64,000 nt of DNA from Chitinophagaceae bacterium (GTDB lineage Bacteria; Bacteroidota; Bacteroidia; Chitinophagales; UBA10324), in the NCBI GenBank assembly GCA_016717285.1, contig JADKFU010000005.1, positions 2,092,501 to 2,156,500 of the forward strand. The letters run 5' to 3'. The notes beneath the pieces are model-generated. The model did not search any database. It was given only the letters and a program-made list of their open reading frames with translations, and was not told the DNA's origin. Below are positions 26,793-35,261 of this stretch, piece by piece. Position numbers and translations under genes: made by a program. Positions within the stretch are counted from its first letter, which is position 1; every line of letters begins with the position of its first letter.

Positions 26793-27341
26793 ATGACCAC
26801 AACAACCCATCAGGAATTTCTAACCCTGTACAAGCCCTTGCACGAACGGTTGACCCGCTATTGCAGCAGCAATGCATACGGATTGATGGAAACGGAAGAC
26901 CTGGTGCAGGAAACCATTTTAGCCACCTTGCAGCACTTTAACCGCATTAACGACAAGCAGAAATTACTTTCATACATGATTGGTGTAGCAAACAACATTG
27001 TAAAAAACCTGTTGCGTCGCCAGAAATTCAAAGGCACGTTTGATGAAAAGGCTGCATTGAAGTTAGAAGGTCGTATCGGAAATCCGGAAGTGGCATTGGA
27101 CATTCATTACTTGTATAAGGCTTTGAATCAAATGCCATTGAAAGACAAAGAAGCCGTTATTCTTTTTGAAGTGAACGGCTTCAGTATCCGGGAAATAAGT
27201 GAAATGCAACATGCATCAGAAGGTGCTACAAAAACAAGATTAAGCCGTGCCCGTCAAAAGCTGAAAGAGTTGCTTACGGAACAATTACCGCAGTCAACTG
27301 CCTTTTCAAAAACACAAGTGCTTTTTTCAATCTGCCTGTAA
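26793..27341 (+). CDS. ECF-type RNA polymerase sigma factor
   Basis: The 182-residue protein has the two ECF sigma regions. Region 2 contains METEDLVQETILATLQHF (about 31-48) and KLLSYMIGVANNIVKNLLRR, which bind core polymerase and the -10 element. Region 4 contains LYKALNQMPLKDKEAVILFE and the helix-turn-helix FSIREISEMQHASEGATKTR with LSRARQKLKELL. It starts at the ATG at 26793 and is followed 4 bases later by a membrane protein gene on the same strand, the usual place for an anti-sigma partner. Its regulon cannot be inferred from this window. Confidence 0.92.
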   Translation: MTTTTHQEFLTLYKPLHERLTRYCSSNAYGLMETEDLVQETILATLQHFNRINDKQKLLSYMIGVANNIVKNLLRRQKFKGTFDEKAALKLEGRIGNPEVALDIHYLYKALNQMPLKDKEAVILFEVNGFSIREISEMQHASEGATKTRLSRARQKLKELLTEQLPQSTAFSKTQVLFSICL

Positions 27342-27345
27342 CACT

Positions 27346-28152
27346 ATGAGAAACCCGGATATTGATACCACCTTTGCTGCCATCAGGCAAGCGCCAATGG
27401 AAGTTGATTTTGAAAGTATTCAACAGTTTGTTTTGCAACAACCTGCACCCTCTGCCAAATCCGCAACTGATTCAAAAAAGTGGTTTAACCGTACGAATGT
27501 TTCAATACTGATAGTTGCTTTGTCCGCTATAATGGCTACAGGGTTGCTCACACTTAATAGGTCTGAAGTCAATTCACCCGTTACAACTTCAATTGATCAT
27601 GCAGTTCAAAAGACAAGTGCTGCCGAAGAATTTATTCCTCAAAAAGAAACACCTCCATCCATAAAAAAAACAATACAACCTGCTCCTCTCAGGAAAACAG
27701 CGGAACAAGGCAAGCCCGTTTTATTTACAGATGTAAAGAAGACTGCTTCTTTAATGCATCCTCCTGCGGCCCTCTCTAAATCTTCCAATTCCATTCCTGA
27801 TCAGACCATCAATAACATGGTGTTACCTGAAAAGGAAGAACAGGATACAACACCCATAAGGGTTCGAACCTACACTTCCAACTATTGCACCTTTGATGGA
27901 GAAGATGCCTGGATCAAAGCATTTCTGAAAGCACTGATAAGCGATCATATCATTAAAGATTCTGTCGGGCTCAGTTTTACCCTTACCTTAATTTCTTTCC
28001 GGGTAAATGGCGTAACACTCGATGAACAAATGGTTGGCAAATACAATCAACTCTATACAGCAACTACGCAGAGAACATTAAACAGCAAATCACAGATTTC
28101 ACTGAGTGTTGGCGGCAGCAGTTGTACCCTCACGAAAGTGATTGATGACTGA
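27346..28152 (+). CDS. Single-pass membrane protein, putative anti-sigma partner
   Basis: The 268-residue protein has a short cytoplasmic N-terminus (about 1-50), one membrane helix (VSILIVALSAIMATGLLTL, about 52-70), a proline/lysine-rich linker, and a C-terminal domain (about 175-268) containing a pair of cysteines (SNYCTFDGED, SSCTLTKV). The topology and the four-base spacing from the ECF sigma gene suggest it holds that sigma factor at the membrane. I see no zinc-binding HxxxCxxC anti-sigma motif, so the family is unassigned and the role is inferred from context. Confidence 0.75.
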   Translation: MRNPDIDTTFAAIRQAPMEVDFESIQQFVLQQPAPSAKSATDSKKWFNRTNVSILIVALSAIMATGLLTLNRSEVNSPVTTSIDHAVQKTSAAEEFIPQKETPPSIKKTIQPAPLRKTAEQGKPVLFTDVKKTASLMHPPAALSKSSNSIPDQTINNMVLPEKEEQDTTPIRVRTYTSNYCTFDGEDAWIKAFLKALISDHIIKDSVGLSFTLTLISFRVNGVTLDEQMVGKYNQLYTATTQRTLNSKSQISLSVGGSSCTLTKVIDD

Positions 28153-28236
28153 ATCATATTCATCATTTATATTTTTACTGTATTAATGACACTTCAACGC
28201 TGCTTGTTCTGAGTGCAATTGAAGAACTCAGAAGGA

Positions 28237-28302
28237 GGTCCCTGAGCTTGCCGAAGGAGGTCCCTGAGCTTGTCGAAGGAGGTCCCTGAGCTTGTCGAAG
28301 GG
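28237..28302. repeat. Three exact-length 22-bp tandem copies of the GGTCCCTGAGCTTGTCGAAGG unit
   Basis: Copies at 28237-28258, 28259-28280 and 28281-28302 are nearly identical. They end 97 bases before the CNNM gene start and run into the spurious N-terminal extension of its reading frame. Confidence 0.85.
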
Positions 28303-28399
28303 CAGTTCCCCGGCATCTCAACCCGCAGAAATTTCACCTCCCAAAGCTCCTTTCCACCTAAAAAAATTCGTACTTCGCACTCAACCTTTCAATTCCCGC

Positions 28400-29689
28400 A
28401 TGGAATACCTCATCATTTTATTTCTGACCATATTTAATGGCTTATTTGCCATGGCAGAAGTAGCTCTTATTTCTTCCAGAAAAATCAGGTTAGAGAAACT
28501 GGCAAAGCAGGGAAACTGGCGTGCGAAACTGGCTTACAACCTGGCAAAGGATCCGCATCGGTTTCTTCCCACTGTTCAAATAGGGATGACTGCGGTAAGC
28601 ATTATTGCAGGCGCTTATGGCGGCACAGAAGTAGCAGACAGGTTATCCTCAGACTTTTCACAGATCGAATGGCTCGGAGAATACGCAAACATCCTTGGTT
28701 TCGTGGTAACCATTGTTACTACCACCTTTCTCACCTTAGTATTGGGTGAATTGGTTCCCAAAACCATCGGAATGACAAGGCCGGAATCGATTGCGATTGC
28801 ATTAGCGCCCATCATGCAATTCCTGTATTACATTGCTTCTCCTTTTATCTGGTTACTCAGTATTTCCACCAAATTTATTCTTAAGCTGCTGCGTTTGAAT
28901 AAAAAATCAAATGAGCCGCCTGTAACAGAAGATGAACTGAAGCACCTGATTGAACAAGGCCGGCAATACGGCGTGCTGGAACAGCAGGAATCTGACATGA
29001 TGCGTAGCATATTCCGGACAGCCGATCGCAACGTCAGCACTTTAATGACACACCGGAACGATATTATTTGGATCGACAGTGAGGCCTCCATTGAAGACAT
29101 CCGAAAACTGATTGAACAAAGTGTACACACCAATTTTCCGGTTTGTAAACAAAACCTTGATCATATTATCGGCATTGCTTCCATCAAAGACATACTGATA
29201 CAAATAAGCAAGCAACAGCCCTGGAATTTGCTTACACTGATCAAGCAACCTTTATATGTTCCGGAGTCAATGCCTGCTTTGGAATTACTGGAAAGTTTTC
29301 GCAACACCGGAAATCATGTGAGCCTGGTGCTGAATGAATATGGTTCCTTTGAAGGCATCGTTACCTTGCATGATGTGGTGGAATCCATATTCGGAAACAT
29401 CCGTGTCACTAATCAGCAAACACAGGATGAAGCAGTCAAACGCACGGACGGTTCGTGGTTGATGGAGGGCATGATGCAGACCCACGACTGGAGTGAATTG
29501 CTGCACATTCATGACCTCACGGAAGAAGAAGCCGGTAACTATAATACCCTGGGCGGGTTTATGATGCACCATCTTGGAAAGATTCCCAAAGAAGCAGATA
29601 GCTTCACCTTCCGCAATTACATTTTTGAAATAGTAGACATGGATGGTAGACGTGTTGACAAAGTATTGGTGCGGAAAACTGAAAACTGA
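28400..29689 (+). CDS. CNNM/CorC-type hemolysin-family membrane protein
   Basis: The protein has about 429 residues: an N-terminal DUF21/CNNM domain with membrane helices (MEYLIILFLTIFNGLFAMAE, VTIVTTTFLTLVLGELVPKTIG), two CBS domains (from VSTLMTHRNDIIWIDSEASI, then VPESMPALELLESFRNTGNH), and a C-terminal CorC_HlyC transporter-associated domain (MLFF-like WLMEGMMQTHDWSELL, NTLGGFMMHHLGKIP). Such proteins are linked to magnesium/cobalt efflux. I start it at the ATG at 28400, because the 36 upstream residues come from a repeat and are not conserved-looking. It converges with the T9SS gene at 29731. Confidence 0.92.
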   Translation: MEYLIILFLTIFNGLFAMAEVALISSRKIRLEKLAKQGNWRAKLAYNLAKDPHRFLPTVQIGMTAVSIIAGAYGGTEVADRLSSDFSQIEWLGEYANILGFVVTIVTTTFLTLVLGELVPKTIGMTRPESIAIALAPIMQFLYYIASPFIWLLSISTKFILKLLRLNKKSNEPPVTEDELKHLIEQGRQYGVLEQQESDMMRSIFRTADRNVSTLMTHRNDIIWIDSEASIEDIRKLIEQSVHTNFPVCKQNLDHIIGIASIKDILIQISKQQPWNLLTLIKQPLYVPESMPALELLESFRNTGNHVSLVLNEYGSFEGIVTLHDVVESIFGNIRVTNQQTQDEAVKRTDGSWLMEGMMQTHDWSELLHIHDLTEEEAGNYNTLGGFMMHHLGKIPKEADSFTFRNYIFEIVDMDGRRVDKVLVRKTEN

Positions 29690-29730
29690 CCGTCATTATT
29701 TCACAGTTTTCAAATCAAAACCGAATCAGT

Positions 29731-30903
29731 TCAATTCTTCACCACTCTTTTTAAAAACATCGAATGGTCACTGATCACCTTAAGAATGTAAATTCCCGCA
29801 GGCAATTGACCAAGCTCCAGATCAATTTGTTTTGAATCAGGGGAGAAACGTTGAAGCATATTTTCACCCAATACATTATGAAGTGATACTTCTTCTATAT
29901 TGAAAGGAGATTCAACATGAAGTAAATTATCAAACGGATTCGGATAGGTTGTAAGAACAATATTTTTTGCAACAGCAATACCTAAACCTTCATCGTCAAT
30001 AATTTTCAGCGTTACAAGCGAAGCGCCTATTGTGGCATTGTTGGTAGCATTCTGCAAAGAAATTTCAATGGTTTCATCAGACTCTGCAATTACGTCATTT
30101 ACCACAGTCAAAGTTAAGATCACAGGATCACCACTGCCTGCAGGGAAAGTTACCGTTTGATCAGTGAAAAAATAATCAGTCCCTTGTGTTGCTGTTCCTC
30201 CGGTAACTTTTACCTGAGCTGTAGTAGCACTTGCATTCGGATTCAGAATATTTATCTTGATGGAAAAGGTTCCGATGCCTTCCGGTATGGAGCTGCTATC
30301 GGCTGAGATCGCTATTTCAGGATTGGCCACCGGGCAAATATTCACATCATGAAATCCCAATTGAGAAAAATCATTCTGAGCATATGCGTACCACTGCTGA
30401 CTTCCAATAGCCCAGTCTATTGTACCCTCCTGCGTTTCCACAGTGCGCACCAGTGAATGATCCTTTGTTGACCCACCTGAAACCGGCCATTCATCTCCCG
30501 GATCTTCACCAACTACTCCAATTCCATCAATCGTATCACCCACATTGTTATTGACCAGCAAAATAGCGTCGTTTCCATTCCAGTTACATACAATATTTGT
30601 TGTGTCAGCCAATGTCAATAAAGTTGCATCAGCCTGAGGATGCACAATAACAAACACATCATGACTGGCAAGCGGGCCATGTAACTTGAATTTGAAAGAA
30701 GCAGTTGTAGTCCCATTTGAATAAAGCAATAATTGGTAACCATCTAATTGTACTGTACCTGTTGTCGGATTGTAAATCTCAATCGCTTTATTAAACGAAC
30801 CTCCTTCAACATATTCAGATATAAACAGATCTGAGCAAGGTTGCGAAAATGCAGTTGAACAACTTAAACTTATCAGGAAAAGGAATGTAAGAGCTTGTTT
30901 CAT
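29731..30903 (-). CDS. Secreted lamin-tail / Calx-beta protein with T9SS sorting domain
   Basis: The protein of about 390 residues has a signal peptide (MKQALTFLFLISLSCSTAFSQ), then a lamin-tail (LTD) domain (DLFISEYVEGGSFNKAIEIY, about 25-150), then a Calx-beta segment (VTGGTATQGTDYFFTDQTVT, about 225-310) and a T9SS type A sorting domain (TTYPNPFDNLLHVESPF ... LPAGIYILKVISDHS). It is expected to be carried to the cell surface. I start it at the ATG at 30903; an in-frame ATG 63 bases upstream precedes the signal peptide and is unlikely. The domains suggest binding or adhesion rather than catalysis. Confidence 0.85.
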   Translation of the reverse strand: MKQALTFLFLISLSCSTAFSQPCSDLFISEYVEGGSFNKAIEIYNPTTGTVQLDGYQLLLYSNGTTTASFKFKLHGPLASHDVFVIVHPQADATLLTLADTTNIVCNWNGNDAILLVNNNVGDTIDGIGVVGEDPGDEWPVSGGSTKDHSLVRTVETQEGTIDWAIGSQQWYAYAQNDFSQLGFHDVNICPVANPEIAISADSSSIPEGIGTFSIKINILNPNASATTAQVKVTGGTATQGTDYFFTDQTVTFPAGSGDPVILTLTVVNDVIAESDETIEISLQNATNNATIGASLVTLKIIDDEGLGIAVAKNIVLTTYPNPFDNLLHVESPFNIEEVSLHNVLGENMLQRFSPDSKQIDLELGQLPAGIYILKVISDHSMFLKRVVKN

Positions 30904-31084
30904 GGTTATTTTTTTGACCTGCCAAAGTTGACAAAAAAGAATGGCAATGAAGGTGTAATGCAGCATTCTTTCTTACTGATTTTATTTCTGGTCCTTAAAA
31001 GAAATAATCAAAATGAACAGAAACTCTTGCTATCAGTAAAGTAGAAACTTTACGGCAACAGTAATTAATACAGAAAGTTGAAAG

Positions 31085-31261
31085 CTATTTGTCAGGCATG
31101 GCAATAGCCAAAATCAGGTATAAAAGCAGTCCTGTTCCAAATGCAAGGAATCCGAAAACGAACAACACTCTTATAATGGTTGGGTCAATATCAAAGTAGT
31201 TTGCAACGCCGCTGCAAACACCAAAAAGTTTTTTCTCTCCTTTTACCAATCGCTTTTGCAT
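31085..31261 (-). CDS. 58-residue PspC-domain membrane protein
   Basis: The minus-strand frame from the ATG at 31261 to the TAG at 31087-31085 encodes MQKRLVKGEKKLFGVCSGVA..., continuing with YFDIDPTIIRVLFVFGFLAF and a hydrophobic stretch GTGLLLYLILAIAMPDK. This is a complete minimal PspC domain: a basic N-terminus, the GVCSGVA motif and one membrane-embedded segment. PspC proteins act in envelope-stress responses; small ones are common in Bacteroidota with unknown partners. A strong promoter lies just upstream. It is shorter than the usual ORF cut-off and easy to miss. Confidence 0.92.
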   Translation of the reverse strand: MQKRLVKGEKKLFGVCSGVANYFDIDPTIIRVLFVFGFLAFGTGLLLYLILAIAMPDK

Positions 31262-31286
31262 GATGAAGTATGTTTAGGAAACAACA

Positions 31287-31317
31287 CAAATATAGAAAAT
31301 GATCGTCCAGGTCAAAA
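31287..31317 (-). promoter_or_regulatory. Promoter of the PspC gene
   Basis: On the minus strand TTTTG (31317-31313), an 18-base spacer and TATATTTG (31294-31287) form one of the best Bacteroidota promoters in the window, with a leader of roughly 20 bases to the ATG at 31261. Confidence 0.65.
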
Positions 31318-31464
31318 TATTTGACCATGAAATTTTCGCAGCATAGCGTCGGAGCATTTTAGTTGTTTTGAAATCAATGAATGTTTTAAAACTAACGGGT
31401 ATAAAACCAGCTCGTCTGCTTTTAAATTTCATCTCTGCTGATTATAGCTGTACCCATTCATATA

Positions 31465-32541
31465 CTATTGCATAAACCTGGCAATCAACTGATGGAAATG
31501 ATGCGTTCCCTTTTCCTTCGTTGGAGAATATCTTCCACTGTCGTATAACCTCGAACGAATGCCGCGTTGCACATTTTCCACAATGGCTTCATCTTCACGT
31601 TCCACCCGATCCGTCATGGCAGCTACACCACGTTCAAATTTTTCCTGGTCAGCGATGTACGTAAGAAAGGAAACTTTTGTTTGTGCGGGAGCAAGCGGCT
31701 TCACAATATTCACCGATAATCCCCACGGATAGAAATTGAACATCATGTTTGGAAACATCCAGTAATAATAAGCAGCTATGTGCTTTCCATGATCAGGCGA
31801 ATTTTCAGGAATCTTAAAAGTCTCCTCTCCTGCTCTTGCATAACCGATCTGCAGATTCGCATACTGATAAATTTCATATGCATAAGTGCCGTAGTCCAGC
31901 ACCTGGTTTAAGGAAGCATGCACAAACGGAATATGAAATCCTTCCAGGTAATTTTCACAATACAAAGCCCAGTTGGCATTCACCAAATAATCTTTTGAAT
32001 GATGAGAGCTGAAACGATAATCTGTTGGATCAAGCCAGGGAACCCTTTTCATCATTTCACCGAATACATCCTGAAATGAAAAAGCCGGAAACAAGGAAGC
32101 AAAAACAAATCCGCCCCAGGTTTCAAAAGCTACAGCGCTAAGGTTATCTTTTTCAGAAGGAAAATCCTTTACGTTTTCAAACTCCGGCATGCCGGTAAAT
32201 TTACCATCAAGGTTGAATCTTCTTCCATGATAACGGCAGCGAAGATTTTTTTCGATGCCACCATGCTCACAAATAATGTTTCCGCGGTGCGTACACACAT
32301 TCGACATGCAATGCAACTGATCGTCAGTATCACGGGTGAGTAACAACGGTTCATCAAGACAACCCGGTAAAAGAGTGAACGGAAAAGTCTGTCCGGGAGT
32401 TTTCACATCTTCCAAACTGCCAGCTAACTGCCAACTGCGTGCAAATATTTTTTCCTTCGACCACTCAAAATATTCCCTGCTGGTATAGAATGAAGATGGC
32501 AATGTAGAAGCCTGTGTGATGTCATCTTCAATATGCAGCAT
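31465..32541 (-). CDS. Rieske non-heme iron oxygenase, alpha subunit
   Basis: The 358-residue protein has a Rieske [2Fe-2S] domain (C83-x-H85 in NVCTHRGN and C102-x2-H105 in RCRYHGRRF) and a catalytic domain with the mononuclear iron site NWALYCENYLEGFHIPFVH (H203, H208) and a likely third ligand in REDEAIVENVQRG. It resembles the carnitine/choline monooxygenase branch (CntA-like) as well as aromatic-ring dioxygenases; the substrate is not readable. It needs an electron-donating reductase, and none is encoded nearby. The gene is monocistronic, with (GGACTAA)n repeats downstream at 32583-32627. Confidence 0.9.
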   Translation of the reverse strand: MLHIEDDITQASTLPSSFYTSREYFEWSKEKIFARSWQLAGSLEDVKTPGQTFPFTLLPGCLDEPLLLTRDTDDQLHCMSNVCTHRGNIICEHGGIEKNLRCRYHGRRFNLDGKFTGMPEFENVKDFPSEKDNLSAVAFETWGGFVFASLFPAFSFQDVFGEMMKRVPWLDPTDYRFSSHHSKDYLVNANWALYCENYLEGFHIPFVHASLNQVLDYGTYAYEIYQYANLQIGYARAGEETFKIPENSPDHGKHIAAYYYWMFPNMMFNFYPWGLSVNIVKPLAPAQTKVSFLTYIADQEKFERGVAAMTDRVEREDEAIVENVQRGIRSRLYDSGRYSPTKEKGTHHFHQLIARFMQ

Positions 32542-32582
32542 AAATCAGGTTTTTTTACTAATCAAAAAAAAATAAAGTCAGG

Positions 32583-32630
32583 CTAAGGACTAAGGACTAA
32601 GGACTAAAGACTAAAGACTAAAGACTTTAT
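32583..32630. repeat. Seven-base tandem repeat (GGACTAA/AGACTAA)n
   Basis: About six consecutive units of GGACTAA then AGACTAA fill the short gap between the Rieske oxygenase and yebC. Confidence 0.85.
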
Positions 32631-32633
32631 TCC

Positions 32634-33341
32634 TCACGCCATCGAATGATACACCGCTAACACATCATCATCATCTTCAAGCATCCCAATCAACCTGGCC
32701 ACCGCATCTGCTTCAGCTTCTGTTACTTCCTTTGGACTTAATGGAATCCATTGCTTTTCGCTGCTGATCGGAACAATGCCTTTCGACTCCAATCCTTTCT
32801 GCATCGAACCGAAATCAGTAAACCGTGTGTAGATATAAATTTCATTTTCATCTGCTTCAATATCTTCAGCGCCATAATCAATCAGGTCAAGTTCCAACTC
32901 TTCCATATTAATTCCTTCTTTGGAAATTTTAAATACTCCTTTCCGGTCAAACAGAAACTGCACCGAACCATTGCTGCCCATGCTGCCATTTCCTTTCGAA
33001 AAATGCATGCGCACATTGGCCACCGTGCGCGTGGTATTGTCGGTTGCGCAATCTACAATCAATGCAACACCATGCGGACCGTATCCTTCATAAGTAACTT
33101 CTTCGTAGTTGCTGGCGTCTTTCGATACTGCCCGTTTAATGGCAGCATCCACCCTTTCCTTCGGCATGTTCACCCCTTTCGCATTCTGAATAGCAAGGCG
33201 CAATCGTGCATTGTTATTCGGATCAGCACCACCTTCTTTCACAGCTATTGCCACTTCTTTTCCCACCTTGGTAAATGCCTTTGCCATCTTGTCCATACGG
33301 GCATAAATCTTATGCTTGCGTGTTTCAAATATTCTTCCCAT
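32634..33341 (-). CDS. yebC: YebC/PmpR-family regulator or translation factor
   Basis: The 235-residue protein is a full-length YebC/TACO1 member: MGRIFETRKHKIYARMDKMA at the start, NNARLRLAIQNAKGVNMPKE, then EVTYEGYGPHGVALIVDCAT and NRTVANVR-like TRTVANVRMHFSKGNGSMGS. The family was described as DNA-binding regulators; recent work on relatives links it to translation of proline-rich stretches. It starts at the ATG at 33341, with a TACTTTTG box about 30 bases upstream. It is transcribed divergently from the acyl-CoA carboxylase gene. Confidence 0.95.
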   Translation of the reverse strand: MGRIFETRKHKIYARMDKMAKAFTKVGKEVAIAVKEGGADPNNNARLRLAIQNAKGVNMPKERVDAAIKRAVSKDASNYEEVTYEGYGPHGVALIVDCATDNTTRTVANVRMHFSKGNGSMGSNGSVQFLFDRKGVFKISKEGINMEELELDLIDYGAEDIEADENEIYIYTRFTDFGSMQKGLESKGIVPISSEKQWIPLSPKEVTEAEADAVARLIGMLEDDDDVLAVYHSMA

Positions 33342-33371
33342 GTATTAATTGATTTTACGACGTAGAATTTG

Positions 33372-33379
33372 CAAAAGTA
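33372..33379 (-). promoter_or_regulatory. -7 box of yebC
   Basis: TACTTTTG on the minus strand, 30 bases upstream of the yebC ATG; no clear -33 TTG is seen. Confidence 0.45.
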
Positions 33380-33496
33380 ACGAGATTAAACGTTTTATTC
33401 CTTCGGATTTGCAGGAATTGAACTAACAACACACGGTCCTATTCCATTTAGCTAACTGGTTAAAAATCATTTATTCCCCAACGAAAATTCCTTTCC

Positions 33497-33504
33497 TATT
33501 TTTG
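33497..33504 (+). promoter_or_regulatory. -7 box giving a probably leaderless carboxylase mRNA
   Basis: TATTTTTG is separated from the ATG at 33511 by only six bases, so the expected start point falls at or next to the start codon. Confidence 0.5.
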
Positions 33505-33510
33505 TGTTCT

Positions 33511-35148
33511 ATGGAAAAAACCGATTTACAATTCAACAAAAACGAAGATCAAAATCTGTTGCTGTTAAGTGAGGTGCGGACGCGGCTGGAAAAGATTAAA
33601 TCAGGTGGCGGAAAAAAGAATATCGAGAAGCAACATGAGAAAGGAAAATTAGTTGCGCGTGAACGCATTGCATACCTGCTCGACAAGGAAACACCATCGA
33701 TGGAGATTGGTGCTTTTGCAGGTTATGAAATGTATGAAGAACAAGGTGGTTGTCCTGCAGGTGGTGTTATTGTGGTGGTGGGTTACGTATCCGGAAAACA
33801 GTGCATTGTAGTTGCAAATGATGCTACCGTGAAAGCCGGTGCATGGTTTCCGGTTACGGCAAAGAAAAATTTACGCGCGCAGGAAATTGCCATGGAGAAC
33901 CGGTTGCCCATTATTTACCTCGTTGACAGTGCCGGCGTTTTTCTCCCGATGCAGGATGAAATTTTTCCTGATAAGGAGCACTTCGGAAGAATCTTCCGCA
34001 ACAATGCTCAAATGAGTTCGATGGGCATTTCACAGATTGCTGCAGTGATGGGAAGTTGTGTGGCAGGTGGCGCTTACCTTCCGATCATGAGTGATGAAGC
34101 GATGATCGTTGATAAAACAGGATCCATTTTTTTGGCAGGTCCGTTTCTCGTAAAAGCAGCCATTGGTGAAGACGTTGACCAGGAAACATTGGGCGGAGCA
34201 ACTACCCATTCTGAAGTTTCAGGTGTTACGGATTATAAGTGCGCCAACGATCAGGAATGTCTCGATCGCATCAGAAGCATCGTTGATAAATTAGGAGATT
34301 ATGAAAAGGCAGGATTCAATCGGAGTGTTTCAAAACCTCCAATGCAAAATGAAAAAGATTTGTATGGATTACTGCCAACCGACAGCGGAAAACAATATGA
34401 CACGCATGAACTGATCGAGCGGTTAGTTGATAATTCTGAATACGATGAATACAAAGCAGGATATGGAAAATCAATTGTCTGTTGCTATGCTCGTGTGGAT
34501 GGATGGGCTGTGGGCATTGTGGCCAATCAACGCAAAGTGGTAAAGAACAAAAAGGGTGAAATGCAATTCGGAGGCGTGATCTACTCTGATTCTGCCGACA
34601 AAGCCACACGCTTTATCATGAACTGTAACCAGAAAAAAATTCCATTGGTTTTTCTGCAGGATGTTACCGGCTTTATGGTAGGTTCAAAATCAGAACAGGG
34701 AGGCATAATTAAAGATGGCGCAAAAATGGTGAATGCAGTGGCAAACAGTGTGGTGCCAAAAATCACCATCATCATTGGTAACAGTTACGGCGCCGGTAAT
34801 TATGCGATGTGTGGTAAAGCTTATGATCCACGCATTATCGTCGGCTGGCCCACCGCGAAAATCGCAGTGATGGGTGGCGCACAGGCCGCGAATGTATTGT
34901 TGCAGATACAAGTAGCTTCACTAAAAGCAAAAGGTGAAATCATTACTCCGGAAGATGAAAAGAAATTGCTGGATGAAATAAAACAACGTTACGATAAACA
35001 GACTTCACCTTATTATGCAGCAGCGCGATTATGGATTGATGCAATCATTGATCCGTTGGAAACACGCAAAGTAATTTCAATGACCATTGAAGCAGCGAAT
35101 CATTCACCTGTTACAAAGGCGTTTAATGTTGGGGTGATTCAGACGTGA
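33511..35148 (+). CDS. Acyl-CoA carboxylase beta (carboxyltransferase) subunit, methylcrotonyl-CoA carboxylase-like
   Basis: The protein of about 545 residues has the paired crotonase-like carboxyltransferase domains. N-lobe segments include GKLVARERIAYLLD, GGCPAGGVIVVVGYVSGKQC and MGSCVAGGAYLPIMSDE; the C-lobe has FLQDVTGFMVGSKSEQGGII, NSYGAGNYAMCGKAYDPRI and PTAKIAVMGGAQAANVL, typical of the methylcrotonyl-CoA type. It transfers carboxyl from biotin to an acyl-CoA, in leucine degradation or a related path. No biotin-carrier/biotin-carboxylase gene is adjacent. I choose the ATG at 33511 over the TTG at 33502, because the promoter box overlaps the latter. Confidence 0.9.
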   Translation: MEKTDLQFNKNEDQNLLLLSEVRTRLEKIKSGGGKKNIEKQHEKGKLVARERIAYLLDKETPSMEIGAFAGYEMYEEQGGCPAGGVIVVVGYVSGKQCIVVANDATVKAGAWFPVTAKKNLRAQEIAMENRLPIIYLVDSAGVFLPMQDEIFPDKEHFGRIFRNNAQMSSMGISQIAAVMGSCVAGGAYLPIMSDEAMIVDKTGSIFLAGPFLVKAAIGEDVDQETLGGATTHSEVSGVTDYKCANDQECLDRIRSIVDKLGDYEKAGFNRSVSKPPMQNEKDLYGLLPTDSGKQYDTHELIERLVDNSEYDEYKAGYGKSIVCCYARVDGWAVGIVANQRKVVKNKKGEMQFGGVIYSDSADKATRFIMNCNQKKIPLVFLQDVTGFMVGSKSEQGGIIKDGAKMVNAVANSVVPKITIIIGNSYGAGNYAMCGKAYDPRIIVGWPTAKIAVMGGAQAANVLLQIQVASLKAKGEIITPEDEKKLLDEIKQRYDKQTSPYYAAARLWIDAIIDPLETRKVISMTIEAANHSPVTKAFNVGVIQT

Positions 35149-35198
35149 TTGAGAATTAAGAATTGAGAATCAGCAATTATAAAATATTCAGTTGCCGT

Positions 35199-35229
35199 AG
35201 AGACGCAATGCATTTGCGTCTCTTTTTTT
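35199..35229 (+). terminator. Rho-independent terminator of the carboxylase gene
   Basis: AGAGACGCAA (35199-35208) and TTGCGTCTCT (35214-35223) are perfect 10-base arms around TGCAT, followed by a T-run. The palindrome also belongs to a class of dispersed intergenic repeats. Confidence 0.9.
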
Positions 35230-35261
35230 CGATCCATTCTAATTTATTGCGTTTTTACCAA

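Noticed and set aside
29681..29711. GAAAACTG/CAGTTTTC inverted repeat considered as a terminator between convergent genes
   Set aside because: It includes the stop region of the CNNM gene, has a 15-base loop and no T-run; too weak to call.
32751..33365. 204-codon plus-strand frame antisense to yebC
   Set aside because: YebC is complete and conserved on the other strand.
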